From positions 395,001 to 459,000 of the forward strand of contig JACVVK020000036.1 in NCBI GenBank assembly GCA_018292915.2: 64,000 nucleotides of DNA. The letters are read 5' to 3'. The translations under genes and the position numbers were made by a program. Below the pieces are notes generated by a model. It was not told where the DNA came from, ran no database searches, and saw only the letters and a list, made by a program, of their open reading frames with translations. Positions 43,317-53,415 of the stretch are shown here, one piece after another. The stretch is from Batillaria attramentaria. Its lineage: Eukaryota; Mollusca; Gastropoda; Batillariidae. How positions within the stretch are numbered: position 1 is the stretch's first letter; each line of letters begins with the position of its first letter.

Positions 43317-43555
43317 TATAACTCTTAAACGCCCATGCAAAAATTGCAATTTTACTTGAAATCTTCATATCACTAGGAGCCACTTCAAGCCACTATTACT
43401 CAATCTGCAGCGGTCTCGAGCCTAGCGGGGAGGCCCACGCCTTGCGTAGTAGTGGCTTGAAGTGGCTCCTACTGGTGTGCAGTGGCTTGTTCTGTATAAC
43501 CAGCCTTATGATAAAGCGGGCAAGGGTGGAAAGGCTTTGGGGTTTTAAGAGTTAA
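43317..43555. mobile_element. possible foldback element with internal inverted repeat
   Basis: Short outer inverted ends (TAACTCTTAAAC / GTTTTAAGAGTTA) enclose a perfect 22-bp inverted pair beginning TAGGAGCCACTTCAAGCC at 43374 and 43449. The outer ends recall the TTAACTCTTTGACG hairpins. No ORF. Confidence 0.4.
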
Positions 43556-43559
43556 GTCT

Positions 43560-44220
43560 GTTGAGTCTTTATCCCTCTGAACTAGTGATTCAATCTAAGG
43601 GCGGGGGGAGGGGTGGGGGAGAGACAACAGTACATGGATGGAGGGGAGGGGGTGGGGGGGCTGTTTTTTTCGTGCGGAGACAAAAAGGATGTTTTTAACC
43701 ACAATGTTATTCCAGGATTGTCTGCAGGGGCGGGATTGCGTGTCACACGCGCAACGCCTCCGAACTGACAGCGAAATGCAGGCACCTTGAAAAAACAGCA
43801 CGGAAGATCAAAGTCTTTAATTGCGTAGTCCTGAGAAAACATGGAACTTGAGCAGGGAACAGTCTGAAAGTTTATGACATGCCCCCCAGCCTCCGTTCGA
43901 CTGTAGCTAAATTTGTCGCGCCAGTGCCATAACAAAATGCCATGCTTTGTTGACTCTCATTTCACGAGAGGGTTCGTCTTCAAATTGTTCTGTCGGCGTG
44001 TTAAAAGCTTACGGAAACTGAGCTTGAGGTGTGTGAATGGAAGTAAGTTTTTTTTTCTTCTTTTTTTTTTCTTTTTTTTTTTTGGGGGGGGGGGGGGTGT
44101 TGTTGTTGTTTGGTTGGGGGGAGGGGGGTACCTGCGTTTCCTGCGGAAATTCTATCTGTTTTGCGAATTGCTGGAAACTTTTGCTTGTTGGAATCGAGGT
44201 GCTTGAATGGGAGTGTATTT
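43560..44220. other. unassigned stretch
   Basis: G-rich (43598-43665) and T/G homopolymer (44047-44098) tracts. No exon was recognised. Confidence 0.4.
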
Positions 44221-44221
44221 C

Positions 44222-44745
44222 TTCTTTTTCTTCTACTTGGTTTTCCCTTCTTTCCCTTCTTCTGATTCTTTCTTTTTCCTTCTTCTTCCTCTTCGTCTTA
44301 ATCTTTGTCTTCTTTTCTTCTTCTTCTTTGTCTTCTTTTTCTTCTTCTTCTTTTTCTTTGTCTTCTTTTTCTCCTTCTTCGTCTTCTTCTTCTCCTTCTT
44401 CTTTTTCTCCTTCTCCTTCTTCATTGTCTTCTTTGTCGTCGTCTTCTTTTTCTTTTCCTTCTTTTTCTCCTTTTCCTTCTTCTTCTTTGTCGTCGTCTTC
44501 TTTTTCTTCTCCTTCTTTTTCTCCTTTTCCTTCTTCTTCTTTGTCGTCGCCTTCTTTTTCTTCTCCTTCTTTTTCTCCTTTTCCTTCTTCTTCTTTGTCG
44601 TCGCCTTCTTTTTCTTCTCCTTCTTTTTCTCCTTTTCCTTCTTCTTCTCTGTCGTCGTCTTCTTTTTCTTCTCCTTCTTTTTCTCCTTTTCCTTCTTCTT
44701 CTTTGTCGTCGCCTTCTTTTTCTTCTTCTTCTTCTTTTCTTGATG
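44222..44745 (+). repeat. pyrimidine-rich array with 54-bp unit
   Basis: A CTT/CTC-rich strand about 520 bases long. From about 44430 it becomes a regular array of 54-bp units marked by GTCGTCGTC/GTCGTCGCC, e.g. at 44435 and 44489. All three plus frames and one minus frame stay open, so the 180-245 codon ORFs are artefacts. Confidence 0.93.
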
Positions 44746-44955
44746 AGAATTTTCTGGCTGTACCCTCGTCGTAAAACGCAGGTATGCCAGTCTGTTGAAG
44801 CTCATGAGTGCCAACTTCGCCAGAGGCAACGCGTTAAAAAAAAAATTTCAAAAGGTCAAGTAAACAGGAGAGCGAAATAAATTAAAATGCCTGCCAAGGC
44901 GCACTTCCTCGCCGCCGCCCCTCCCCTCCCCTTCCTCCTCCCTCCCCCCTCCACC

Positions 44956-44958
<3 letters not shown>

Positions 44959-45024
<66 letters not shown>
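44959..45024. repeat. (CA)n microsatellite
   Basis: A pure CA tract. Confidence 0.98.
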
Positions 45025-45028
<4 letters not shown>

Positions 45029-45029
45029 C

Positions 45030-45500
45030 GTCCTCCATTCAACCTATACCTGCTTTCCAGCAATGCACAGAAAACAAAGAACAGAGAGAAGAAAAAAAAA
45101 TAAAGGCAATGAGTCTCCCTTTTACAAACTGCCTCTCCGGCGTACACAATGTCTTTTGATTTACATGTCATACATATAATTCCTAAACAGCGGCTTACAC
45201 TCATTTGCGTAGAAATGCCATCGAAGAAGTTGCCCTGTGGAAATGTGATTAGGTTTTCTGAACAATGAATGCATTCCTCCCTAGAAATGTCAAACCCATC
45301 ACGCCATTTTCGTGCGCTGCGTATCGAAGAATGATGACATGATATGTCAACAGAATGGAAAACCGTCCGAGGAATTGCTGTCTTGCACGAGTTCTTGCTG
45401 TTGTTCCCCGATGATTTTTGCTTTCGGGGCGGTGTAATCGCGAGTGATTAATGAAACTGGCCGTCTTAATGCATACTGTTTACGTGTCACATGATATTTT
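45030..45500. other. unassigned stretch
   Basis: Nothing recognised. Confidence 0.4.
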
Positions 45501-45507
45501 CATGCTT

Positions 45508-45645
45508 TGGTTGGTTAGCTGGGGTTTAACGTCCCCGCCACAAAAGAGATCGGAGGCGCCCCTAATGGGTAGGTTGTGTGTGTGTGTGGGGGGGGGGGGG
45601 GCGAACAGCTACCCTAACTGAACAGTCCAGCTGAACAACAACAAA
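45508..45645 (-). mobile_element. SINE-4 tail fragment
   Basis: GGTTGGTTAGCTGGGGTTTA + ACGTCC, then CTACCCTAACTGAACAGTCC + AGCTGAAC. The minus strand ends GGACGTTAAACCCCAGCTAA + CCAACC. It matches 46015-46135. Confidence 0.7.
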
Positions 45646-45653
45646 AACAACAA

Positions 45654-45926
45654 CAATAATAATAATAATCGCTTCATCACCTCGAACTAAACTCATCACG
45701 TACGCTCATGTGAATCACACGCATTCTCTCGCACACTGCACATGAACACATCACAATCACCTTTTACGAAGGGCCAGCTCAGCAATTTCAGTTTCGGAAT
45801 TTTAGAATTGCATTTATTTTCGGATTTTGTGAGCTGAACATTTCCAAAGCAGAGGGGGGGGGGGGAAGCCGGAGTACCCGGAGAGACCCCCCCCCCCCCC
45901 CCCCCCGACGGTCAGCCCGAGTGAAA
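45654..45926 (-). mobile_element. SINE-2, head-truncated
   Basis: From the AAT tail through CACGCATTCTCTCGCACACT, TTAGAATTGCATTTATTTTC and GAAGCCGGAGTACCCGGAGA to GTCAGCCCGAGTGAAAGG. The tRNA-like head is missing. A poly-C expansion has grown inside. Confidence 0.85.
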
Positions 45927-46011
45927 GGCGACCACTTCTGAATTATCTCTGACTGTGATGAACAAATAACACAAACGGATCCAGTGCATATAGCCAGAGG
46001 AAACGGCCAAC

Positions 46012-46352
46012 GTTTTGGTTGGTTGGTTAGCTGGGGTATATGGTCCACGCCCCAACGAGATGACTGCAGAAGGCCCTAGGGGGCTGGTTATGGGGGATGG
46101 GGATAGCTACCCTAACTGTACAGTCCAGCTGAACACTTATTCAATCCAGTCAGACTGCCAGGTCGGCCACATTTTTATGTATCCTTGACTGTAATGGACA
46201 AGTTACACAAACAGACCCAGTTCACAGTCAAAGGAAGCGGGGCAACGTGAAAAAGGCCAGTACAAATTTTTGGCCCTGTCGGGATTCGAACCCGGGACCT
46301 TTCGATCTCGAGTCCAACGCTCAAACCGTTGGGCCACCGACTATCCCTGTGG
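46012..46352 (-). mobile_element. SINE-4, complete, minus strand
   Basis: Minus-strand order: head GGATAGTCGGTGGCCCAACG … box B GGGTTCGAATCCCG, then AAAATTTGTACTGGCCTTTT + TCACGTTGCCCC (shared with SINE-1), then a different body (TTGACTGTGAACTGGGTCTG, GTAGCTATCCCCATCCCC) and an AGCTAACCAACC tail. A body fragment lies at 45930-46010. Confidence 0.8.
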
Positions 46353-46379
46353 GCAATGTTTTGTAGTAAGCACAAGCTT

Positions 46380-46460
46380 TCATACCTGTCTCGGGTCGGG
46401 ATCGAACCCACACACCTCACGAAAAGGCGCGGATCAGCCCACTACACCACTCTTGCCTTT
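46380..46460 (-). mobile_element. second tRNA-like SINE head fragment
   Basis: The minus strand GGCAAGAGTGGTGTAGTGGG … GTGTGGGTTCGATCCCGACC has box A- and box B-like motifs but no body. A decayed SINE head is more likely than a tRNA gene, because it does not close a proper acceptor stem. Confidence 0.5.
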
Positions 46461-46469
46461 TTTTTTTTT

Positions 46470-46860
46470 TCCTTTTTTTTTTTTTTTGTTTCTTCGCCAA
46501 AATTATTGGGGAAGGGGGGGGGGAATGAAGAGTGAATGAGTGGTATGTAGGGTTAACTGTCTCTGCCGAGCTGCCAAGCATAATACTAGGAATGCCTCAA
46601 TACACATTACTTTTCCTGAACAGAGCCACATCATGATAATTTTCAGCTAGCAAAATGACTAGTTTCCCACACTTACGCTCCTTTGTCGAGCATCTCAAAC
46701 TGGGACTCTGGGCACAAAGGGATTTGTTTGTAAAATGACATACACACACTTTTCTCTCCATAATAAGAAAAGAACACTTTTTATTCACAGAAGTGGGTTC
46801 TCTGAATTGCTGTAAACGGCAGTTTGTGGGGAAAAATGTGTTCTTGTTTTCTTTTCCATT
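46470..46860. other. unassigned stretch
   Basis: Nothing recognised beyond T- and G-rich tracts. Confidence 0.4.
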
Positions 46861-46861
46861 T

Positions 46862-46949
46862 AATAATGTATTGTACTTATATAGCGCAAAATTCTCACAA
46901 AGTGACTCAATGCGCGTACTCCCGCACTCATACCAACAAAAATGCAAAA

Positions 46950-47011
<62 letters not shown>

Positions 47012-47190
47012 AACACACACACACACGCGCGCGCGCGCGCGCGCACAGAGAAGCCGAATCAAGAGGAGGTAAGTGGGCTTAGTCGAAAGCCAACCGGAAC
47101 AGATGCGTTTTCAAGTCAGACTTGAAACGAACTATGTCCGACCGGTCTCTCAGGCCGGCAGGTAGTGTGTTTCAGAGTGTTTTGCAATAA
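46862..47190 (-). mobile_element. LINE 3' end, GCGCTATATAAG type, with CA tract
   Basis: On the minus strand coding-like sequence (CTGCCGGCCTGAGAGACCGG, TTCGTTTCAAGTCTGACTTG, AAAACGCATCTGTTCCGGTT) suggests the final K-T-H-L-F-R-like RT residues. It is followed by a GC/GT tract and TTTGCGCTATATAAGTACAA then ATT-like bases. A different subfamily from the copies at 10599 and 50219. Confidence 0.6.
46951..47046. repeat. (CA)n(CG)n microsatellite in a LINE 3'UTR
   Basis: A CA tract ending in a GC alternation. Confidence 0.97.
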
Positions 47191-47480
47191 CAATTCGTTT
47201 GAACTTTGTTTTCTGTGTTTAGTTTGGGTAAAAGATATGAAACTAATTTCGTTTACCGTCCTGGGTGGATTTTAGGACTGTTACAAATGTCCTCACCTTT
47301 CAACGTACAAAGGATAACAATGAACTTGTACACAATGAAAATGACATCCATTTCCCTTCGTTTGTTAAGACATACGTGGAGTTAACCCTTTCCTTCCCAC
47401 ACACTTTTCGAGTCACTCACTGGTAGCACACCAGGAGTCCACGTGCTGTTACGGTACGCAGCAAAACAGTTACCCTTCAT
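47190..47480. other. unassigned stretch
   Basis: Nothing recognised. Confidence 0.4.
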
Positions 47481-47483
47481 TTT

Positions 47484-47660
47484 AGGGTGGGTGTGTGGGT
47501 GTTTTGGAGTTTAACGTCCTTTTCCACCGCGTATGGGTGATATCAAGGACGGGGCAACGAGAAAAAGGCCAGCACAAATATCTGGCCCCAGGCGGGAATC
47601 GAACTCACGACTCGAGCATTGAAAGCCCAAAGCTCTGTCATTCGCTTATCCTGGCTACCC
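47484..47660 (-). mobile_element. SINE-1, minus strand
   Basis: Full-length, from the GGGTGGGTGTGTGGG tail to the head ending TATCCTGGCTACCC. Diverged at several head positions. No clear target duplication. Confidence 0.85.
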
Positions 47661-47679
47661 CCTACATTAAAGTTGTTTT

Positions 47680-47858
47680 GGTTTGTTTGTTTGTTTGTTT
47701 GTTTGTTTGTTGTTGTTGTTGTTGTTGCTTTTGTTGTTTTGGGGGTTTTTTTTGGTTGCTGTTGTTGTTGGGGGGGTTTTTCGAGGGGGGGGGGGGGGTG
47801 TTGTTGGTGGTGGTTGGGTTTTGTTGTTGTTGTTGGTGTTTTTTTTTTTGTTTTTTTT
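47680..47858. repeat. TTTG/TTG and poly-G tracts
   Basis: TTTG and TTG tracts interspersed with G runs. Open frames here are artefacts. Confidence 0.9.
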
Positions 47859-47859
47859 T

Positions 47860-48170
47860 ACTACTTTATTATCCCTTTCGGGAAATTCGGGCTGCTTTCC
47901 CCGGGGGAAGCGCGTCGCCGCGGTGCAGCGCCACCGAATACCTATCCTTATATATATTTTTTTTCATTTTGCAATTTTTCTGGGTGAGGAAAGCCGGATA
48001 ACCCGGTAAGAAACCGCCGATGAGCAGCCTGGCAGCCAGGAAAAACCGGTATTACATATCACAAGCTCGACCTGGGCTCGAACCCACGCTTCATCGCCAT
48101 GACATTGGTGACGGCCATTCAATAGCGCAGCGGCTAAATCCGACGCGCTGCCTATTAGATCACCGCTCAC
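47860..48170 (-). mobile_element. SINE-3, near-complete
   Basis: Minus strand: tRNA-like head GTGAGCGGTGATCTAATAGG with box B GGGTTCGAGCCC, central GGTTTCTTACCGGGTTATCC domain, then GGTGCAGCGCC-type and GGGGAAAGCAGCCCGAATTT + CCCGAAAGGGATAATAAAGT tail. About 311 bp. It aligns with 2624-2866. Confidence 0.82.
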
Positions 48171-48174
48171 CGCT

Positions 48175-49310
48175 GTTGTTGTTGTTGTGTTTTGTTTTTT
48201 CAACCATCCAAACGACCTAATTTTTTAACAATGGGGATAAAGAATTCTTGAAATTTCGTGACGGTGGCAGTGTAACGGCTAAGCGACCGTTCAAATGTGT
48301 TACCTTTGGCATAAAACCCTAACGATTACGTTGCGTTTTCTCCCAATTTACACACCGTAAATACAGTTACAGCAGTCGTAAAATCTGTTTAGGCACCCTC
48401 CCTCCTTCTAAAGTGTACAGCGCTGTGACATCTTGTCAACGGAATGAAAAGAACTTGCTCAAGAGGCATCTACATTCGGAATTACCATCCAGAACTCACC
48501 AAAGGGAGGTGTCAGGAGAATGAAGTATTAGTCGAGGGAGGTGTTGTCGCCGACCCAAATCCGCCTAGCAGCCTAACATACGGTTGGCACGTGCAAGATG
48601 ACCCACATTAATTTTGCGTGCCTCTTGCGACTTTGGGCTTTGTTGGTCTGAATTACGGTTGTAAATTCTGAATCTAGTGACAGTTACGGCCTTTCTTCTC
48701 GCCATCTTGAATCGTTTCCTTGAATTTTGCATGCTCTCCCGACAAACTTATTATGCAAAGCCTTTTCTTTTCTTTTCTTTCCTTTTTTTTTTTTTCATAG
48801 GGCCTGGGGGAGGAGGGGGTGTTGGTGTTGTTGTTGTTGTTGTTGTTGTTTTGTGTTGGTGTTCTTTGCCTTCTTGTTCTTCTTCTTAAATTTGCTCTTC
48901 TTAAATTGATTCTAAGCACCATCATCATCATCATCCCTCGGCGCAAAAATCCAACCATTATTTCATTATGATCCGATATGGATCCATTTTCGCTGTCATT
49001 GATGAAACTGTCTTGGAAAACTCAATTCATGCTAATTCTCGGAATATTTTTCACTACCACTGCAATGCAAGCGTAGGTATAGAATCTGTAGTAGAGAGTA
49101 ACAGGAACAGTTTTCTTCTGTAACGGAACCGTGCTACATGCACGAAATACGAAATGCGTTTTACTTCTTGTCCTTGGTGGTGGTGGCGGTGGAGGTGGTT
49201 GGTTGGTTGGTTGGTTGTTTTTTCAAGCTGTTTTGTTGTTATTTTTTGTTGTTGTTTGTTTATGGTTTTTTTCCCTCGAGTTTTTTTTTTTTCTCTCCTT
49301 TTATGGTACT
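48175..49310. other. unassigned stretch with TTG, CAT and pyrimidine tracts
   Basis: A (TTG)n tract at 48825-48850 and a short CAT tract at 48917-48935. No exon or family was recognised. Confidence 0.4.
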
Positions 49311-49312
49311 AA

Positions 49313-49347
<35 letters not shown>

Positions 49348-49935
49348 TCGTTCTTTCGTTCTTTCTTTCGTTCGTTCTTTCTTTCTTTCGTTCTTTCTTT
49401 TTTTCTGTCTTTCTTTCGTTCTTTCTTTCGTTCGTTCTTTCTTTCTTTCTTTCCTTTCCTTTCTTTCTTCTTCCTTCCTTTCCTTTCTTTCTTTCTTCCT
49501 TTCTTTCTTCCTTTCTTCCTTTCTTCCTTCCTTCCTTTCTTCCTTCCTTCCTTCCTTCCTTCCTTCCTTTCTTTCTTCCTTTCTTCCTTCCTTCCTTTCT
49601 TCCTTCCTTCCTTTCTTTCTTTCTTCCTTCCTTTCTTCCTTTCTTCCTTCCTTCCTTTCTTCCTTTCTTCCTTTCTTCCTTCCTTCCTTTCTTCCTTCCT
49701 TCCTTTCTTTCTTTCTTCCTTCCTTTCTTCCTTTCTTCCTTCCTTCCTTTCTTCCTTTCTTCCTTTCTTCCTTCCTTCCTTCCTTTCTTTCTTCCTTTCT
49801 TCCTTTCTTCCTTCCTTCCTTTCTTTCTTTCTTCCTTCCTTCCTTCCTTCCTTTCTTTCTTTCTTCCTTCCTTCCTTCCTTTCTTCCTTTCTTCCTTCCT
49901 TCCTTTCTTTCTTCCTTCCTTTCTTCCTTTCTGTG
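49313..49935 (+). repeat. (CTTT)n/(CTTC)n/(CCTT)n array, ~620 bp
   Basis: Uninterrupted pyrimidine strand: TTTC, TTCG and CTTC tetramers first, then mixed CTTCCTTT units. Both strands have long open frames (F/L/P/S or K/E/R/G), all artefacts. Confidence 0.97.
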
Positions 49936-49939
49936 TTTG

Positions 49940-50215
49940 TTCTTCTTTGAACACCTCACCGATAATGGAAACACAACAGCACTTAATTTTCACGTTCTTT
50001 GAACCATTATCAACAACAGACACACTCGATTAATCACAACCAGCTGCGAAGAGAAGCACGCAATTTGATTTACCGGATGAGAAAATTGCTCGTTTGATTT
50101 TTTTGTTTCTGTCCGTTGAACAAACGTAACGGTATTAGAAGTTTGCCTGTCGCCAGTCGTTTTAGATTGTCCTGAAAGCAGGACCAGGTAAAAAAATTTT
50201 AAAAAAAAACACTGC
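49940..50215. other. unassigned stretch
   Basis: Nothing recognised. Confidence 0.4.
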
Positions 50216-50218
50216 AAA

Positions 50219-50454
50219 TTCCGAAGCGTAACATGAGAACTGCCGGAGAGCGCTCTTTCAGCTTCTTAGCCCCGACTGTCTGGAACTCCTTGCCAATCGA
50301 ACTCCGCCTTCAGACCTCACTGCCTCTGTTTAAATCGCACCTGAAGACCTATCTCTTCCGCCAAGCCTTTGGTAGTTAAACCTCTGTTAAGTCTGTCTGT
50401 GTGCATCGTGAGTTCTTTGCACTGCCAAATTGTGTGTAAGCCGAGGGGATGTAA

Positions 50455-50528
<74 letters not shown>

Positions 50529-50611
50529 TTAAGAGCAGCGAGTCCTTGGAAGTTGGACAACAGCGCCCTATAAAAGCTATGTATTATTATTATTATTATT
50601 ATTATTATTGT
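50219..50611 (+). mobile_element. ATT-tailed LINE 3' end, copy 3, coding end intact
   Basis: The open frame 50219-50380 reads P-K-R-N-M-R-T-A-G-E-R, then S-F-S-F-L-A-P-T-V-W-N-S-L-P, L-R-L-Q-T-S and L-K-T-Y-L-F-R-Q-A-F before TAA. This is a clean CR1/L2-type RT C-terminus. The 3'UTR carries a (TG)n tract (50457-50525), then CTTTAAGAGCAGCGAGTCC, GCGCCCTATAAAAGCTATG and (TTA)n. It is 5'-truncated, with no upstream RT. Confidence 0.87.
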
Positions 50612-51210
50612 ATTCGCTTACTTCCTCACGCTTGGCGAACGGTCAAGCCATGTTTTTGTAGGGTTAGTGGTCAATCCACACACACACACACACACAACAC
50701 ACACACACACAACACACACACACACTGCAAGCTTCATCACAGACTCAAACGCCTCTTTCGTACGCATACACCAACACAGCAATAACTGCGATTTTGTCCT
50801 TTACTACAAGTGACAGGAGGCCTGTCGGTACGGCCAGTCCAGCGCATCAAAAACATGGGTGTATAAGCAGCCCTACACAAAAGTGGGACCACCAAGACAC
50901 ACTACCAGTCACCACCAGCTCCGGCCAAAAACATGCCATCTGAAGGAACCGGATAAGAAATTAATATCTTGTGCTAGCATGTCATTGACATTTCTGAAGA
51001 ATATGAAATCAAACCGATTTCCCGCTGTTGAGAGAGGTGCATACCCTGAGAGGGTTTTTGCTTGATGTGGCGGTAACAGATAACTTGTCTCATTTCCTTC
51101 CCGCCGTTTGCAGAATCGGATGTCGACTCTGGTCAAAAGCGTCAAAGAGGAAGTCGGATTAATTGGCTTGCCACGCTTTTCTGTGGCTGCTGAGGGGAAA
51201 TAGAGTGTAG
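50612..51210. other. unassigned stretch with CA tracts
   Basis: CA tracts with AACAC slips at 50677-50724. Otherwise nothing was recognised. Confidence 0.4.
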
Positions 51211-51212
51211 TT

Positions 51213-51342
51213 TTGGGTTTTGTTGTTGTTGTTGTGGTGGTGGTGGTGGTGGTGGTGGAGGTTGTTTACTTCTTTCTTTCTTTCTTTCTTTTGTGCTTCA
51301 AGTTGGTTGTTGTTGGTTCAGGTGGTGGTGGTGGCGGTACGC

Positions 51343-51390
<48 letters not shown>

Positions 51391-51468
51391 TCGTGTCTAA
51401 TAGCAGGGAATTTTCGATGAGAACCGCAAGTAATTTACACGTGGGCTTAACGAAGAACTTGCAGTAAA

Positions 51469-51510
<42 letters not shown>
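51213..51510. repeat. TTG/GTG, GT and CT tracts
   Basis: TTG/GTG tract 51221-51265, (GT)n 51343-51388, (CT)n 51474-51508 and a short poly-G. Confidence 0.93.
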
Positions 51511-51512
<2 letters not shown>

Positions 51513-51625
51513 GGGGGGGGGGGGTCTCTTGTCTCTTCCTTTGTTTACATTTTCATTTGTAGTCTAGCAACGGCAAATCATAAACTGGCACGTGTGCTAC
51601 AATTTCTAACGTTTAAAATTAAGTT

Positions 51626-51782
<157 letters not shown>

Positions 51783-51900
51783 CCCATCCCCCCAACCCCA
51801 CCCGCTTTTGTTAAAAAAAAAATAATCAGGACTGTCCCTACACTGGTCTTTTTCCATCGCACTTTTCTTGTAACTTCTTCTCAGTCTCTTTCCTAGCACT

Positions 51901-51902
<2 letters not shown>

Positions 51903-51992
<90 letters not shown>
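51903..51992. repeat. (CA)n microsatellite
   Basis: A pure CA tract of about 90 bases. Confidence 0.98.
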
Positions 51993-51995
<3 letters not shown>

Positions 51996-51999
51996 CAGC

Positions 52000-52605
52000 A
52001 TTAGCAGGGGGGGGGGGAAGAAGTCTGCTGCAATATATCCTGTCTAGCTACAATTTATTCCTTGAATTATTCAGGGTTTAAATTGATTTGCGAAGGTCGC
52101 GTACAGGTCTGAGGAACCACGGGTGTCTTTTCCCGCAGACTTTGAGGAATGAATAATATAAGACCCCGTGCACTTTGGCTGTGTCGTGGACACAACGTGG
52201 TCCCAGGAACAACCCTTCCTCCTCTGTCGCCCCCGTGGGGATTGCGTGGACTAAGTTCTGGAAGTATAAGTAATGAGGTAGACACACTAGAAAACCCTCG
52301 AGTGACACATGGAAAGGAAGGTATGTAGGCAGTAGGAACAAGGCCTGGTTTCCGGGCCTAGAGTCTAGTTGCAGTCCAATCGATCAAGAACACGGTTAGT
52401 CGGTGGGTAGGTGGTTGATGTGTGTGTGGTGTGTATGGGGGGTGGGGGGGGGGGGGGGGGAGAACGGATGGCGGGGGAGGGGGGGGGGCGTAAAAGCGAG
52501 GGACGACGTAGGTAAATTTTCTTAGTCCGTAATCAGGTTTACCAACACCATAAAATCTCAAGGTGTCCTTTCTTTGCTGACGTCAAAAAGAATCGGAAAA
52601 AAAAC
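52000..52605. other. unassigned stretch
   Basis: A G-rich tract at 52437-52490. No exon was recognised. Confidence 0.4.
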
Positions 52606-52608
52606 AGA

Positions 52609-52698
52609 GGGTGGGTGGGTGTTTGGGGGTTTAACGTCCTTTTCCAACATGTATGGGGTGATATCAAAGAGGGGGCATCGAGAAAAGGGCACAAATCC
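52609..52698 (-). mobile_element. SINE-1, 5'-truncated, minus strand
   Basis: From the GGGTGGGTGGGTGTTTGGGG tail to GCATCGAGAAAAGGGCAC. The head is absent. Confidence 0.82.
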
Positions 52699-53034
52699 AG
52701 AAGAAAAAACAAAACAAAAACAGAGAACACTGTCATTGCAATTATGAGGTCAGTACTTCCTGGTTTTGGATTTTTTTTTTTTTCGTCGTTGTTTTTCTGG
52801 GCCAAATATAGGAAGGTTGCCTTTTAAATCCTCTGTTTGTAACGCCACAGAGATATAATACCGCTGCTGACCAAGCTGTAAGGTGGTTTGGCAGATAGAA
52901 AGTTTTATTTGGCCATTCCGATTGTATCCGGTTATTTATCCACACAAACATGTAGACATCAAAGACCAGATGCCAAAACAGCGCTCCACTGTACACACCC
53001 AATCCCCCGCCCCCTGACACTCCGACACGCGCTC

Positions 53035-53211
53035 GGGGAGCCGGGGTGGTCGAGTGGTAGAGCGTTGGACTTCTAATGCTCGGGTCGTGAGTTCGATCCC
53101 GGCTGGGGTCCAAATATTTGTGCTGGCTTTTTGATCGTTGCCCCGTCTTTGATATCACCCTATGTGGTGGAAAAGGACGTTAAACCCCCCAAACACCCAC
53201 CCAACACCCAC
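53035..53211 (+). mobile_element. SINE-1 with perfect 13-bp target-site duplication
   Basis: Complete copy. CCGACACGCGCTC occurs at 53022-53034 and 53212-53224. Box B reads GAGTTCGATCCC (one base shorter than most). Confidence 0.95.
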
Positions 53212-53415
53212 CCGACACGCGCTCTCTTGTATTATATCGATCAGGGAAGCATGCACTGGACAGAGCGAGTTTGAGCTATATACTACAGGGTATTTGACTT
53301 ACCAGTCTAGCCCACAATAGTTACAGTATTGACTCAGCCTTCAGGCTTAAAGGTCAGCAAGAAACAGTGTGGTTTTCAAACTTCGACTCCTGCGACTCTG
53401 CATAATGATAATGCA

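Noticed and set aside
44037..44880. Four long frames, serine/proline/phenylalanine-rich or lysine-rich
   Set aside because: All derive from the 54-bp pyrimidine array, which lacks stops in most frames.
49131..50033. 300-codon plus frame and 240-codon minus frame
   Set aside because: They run through the CTTT/CTTC tract; the composition is only F/L/P/S or K/E/R/G, with no start or splice support.
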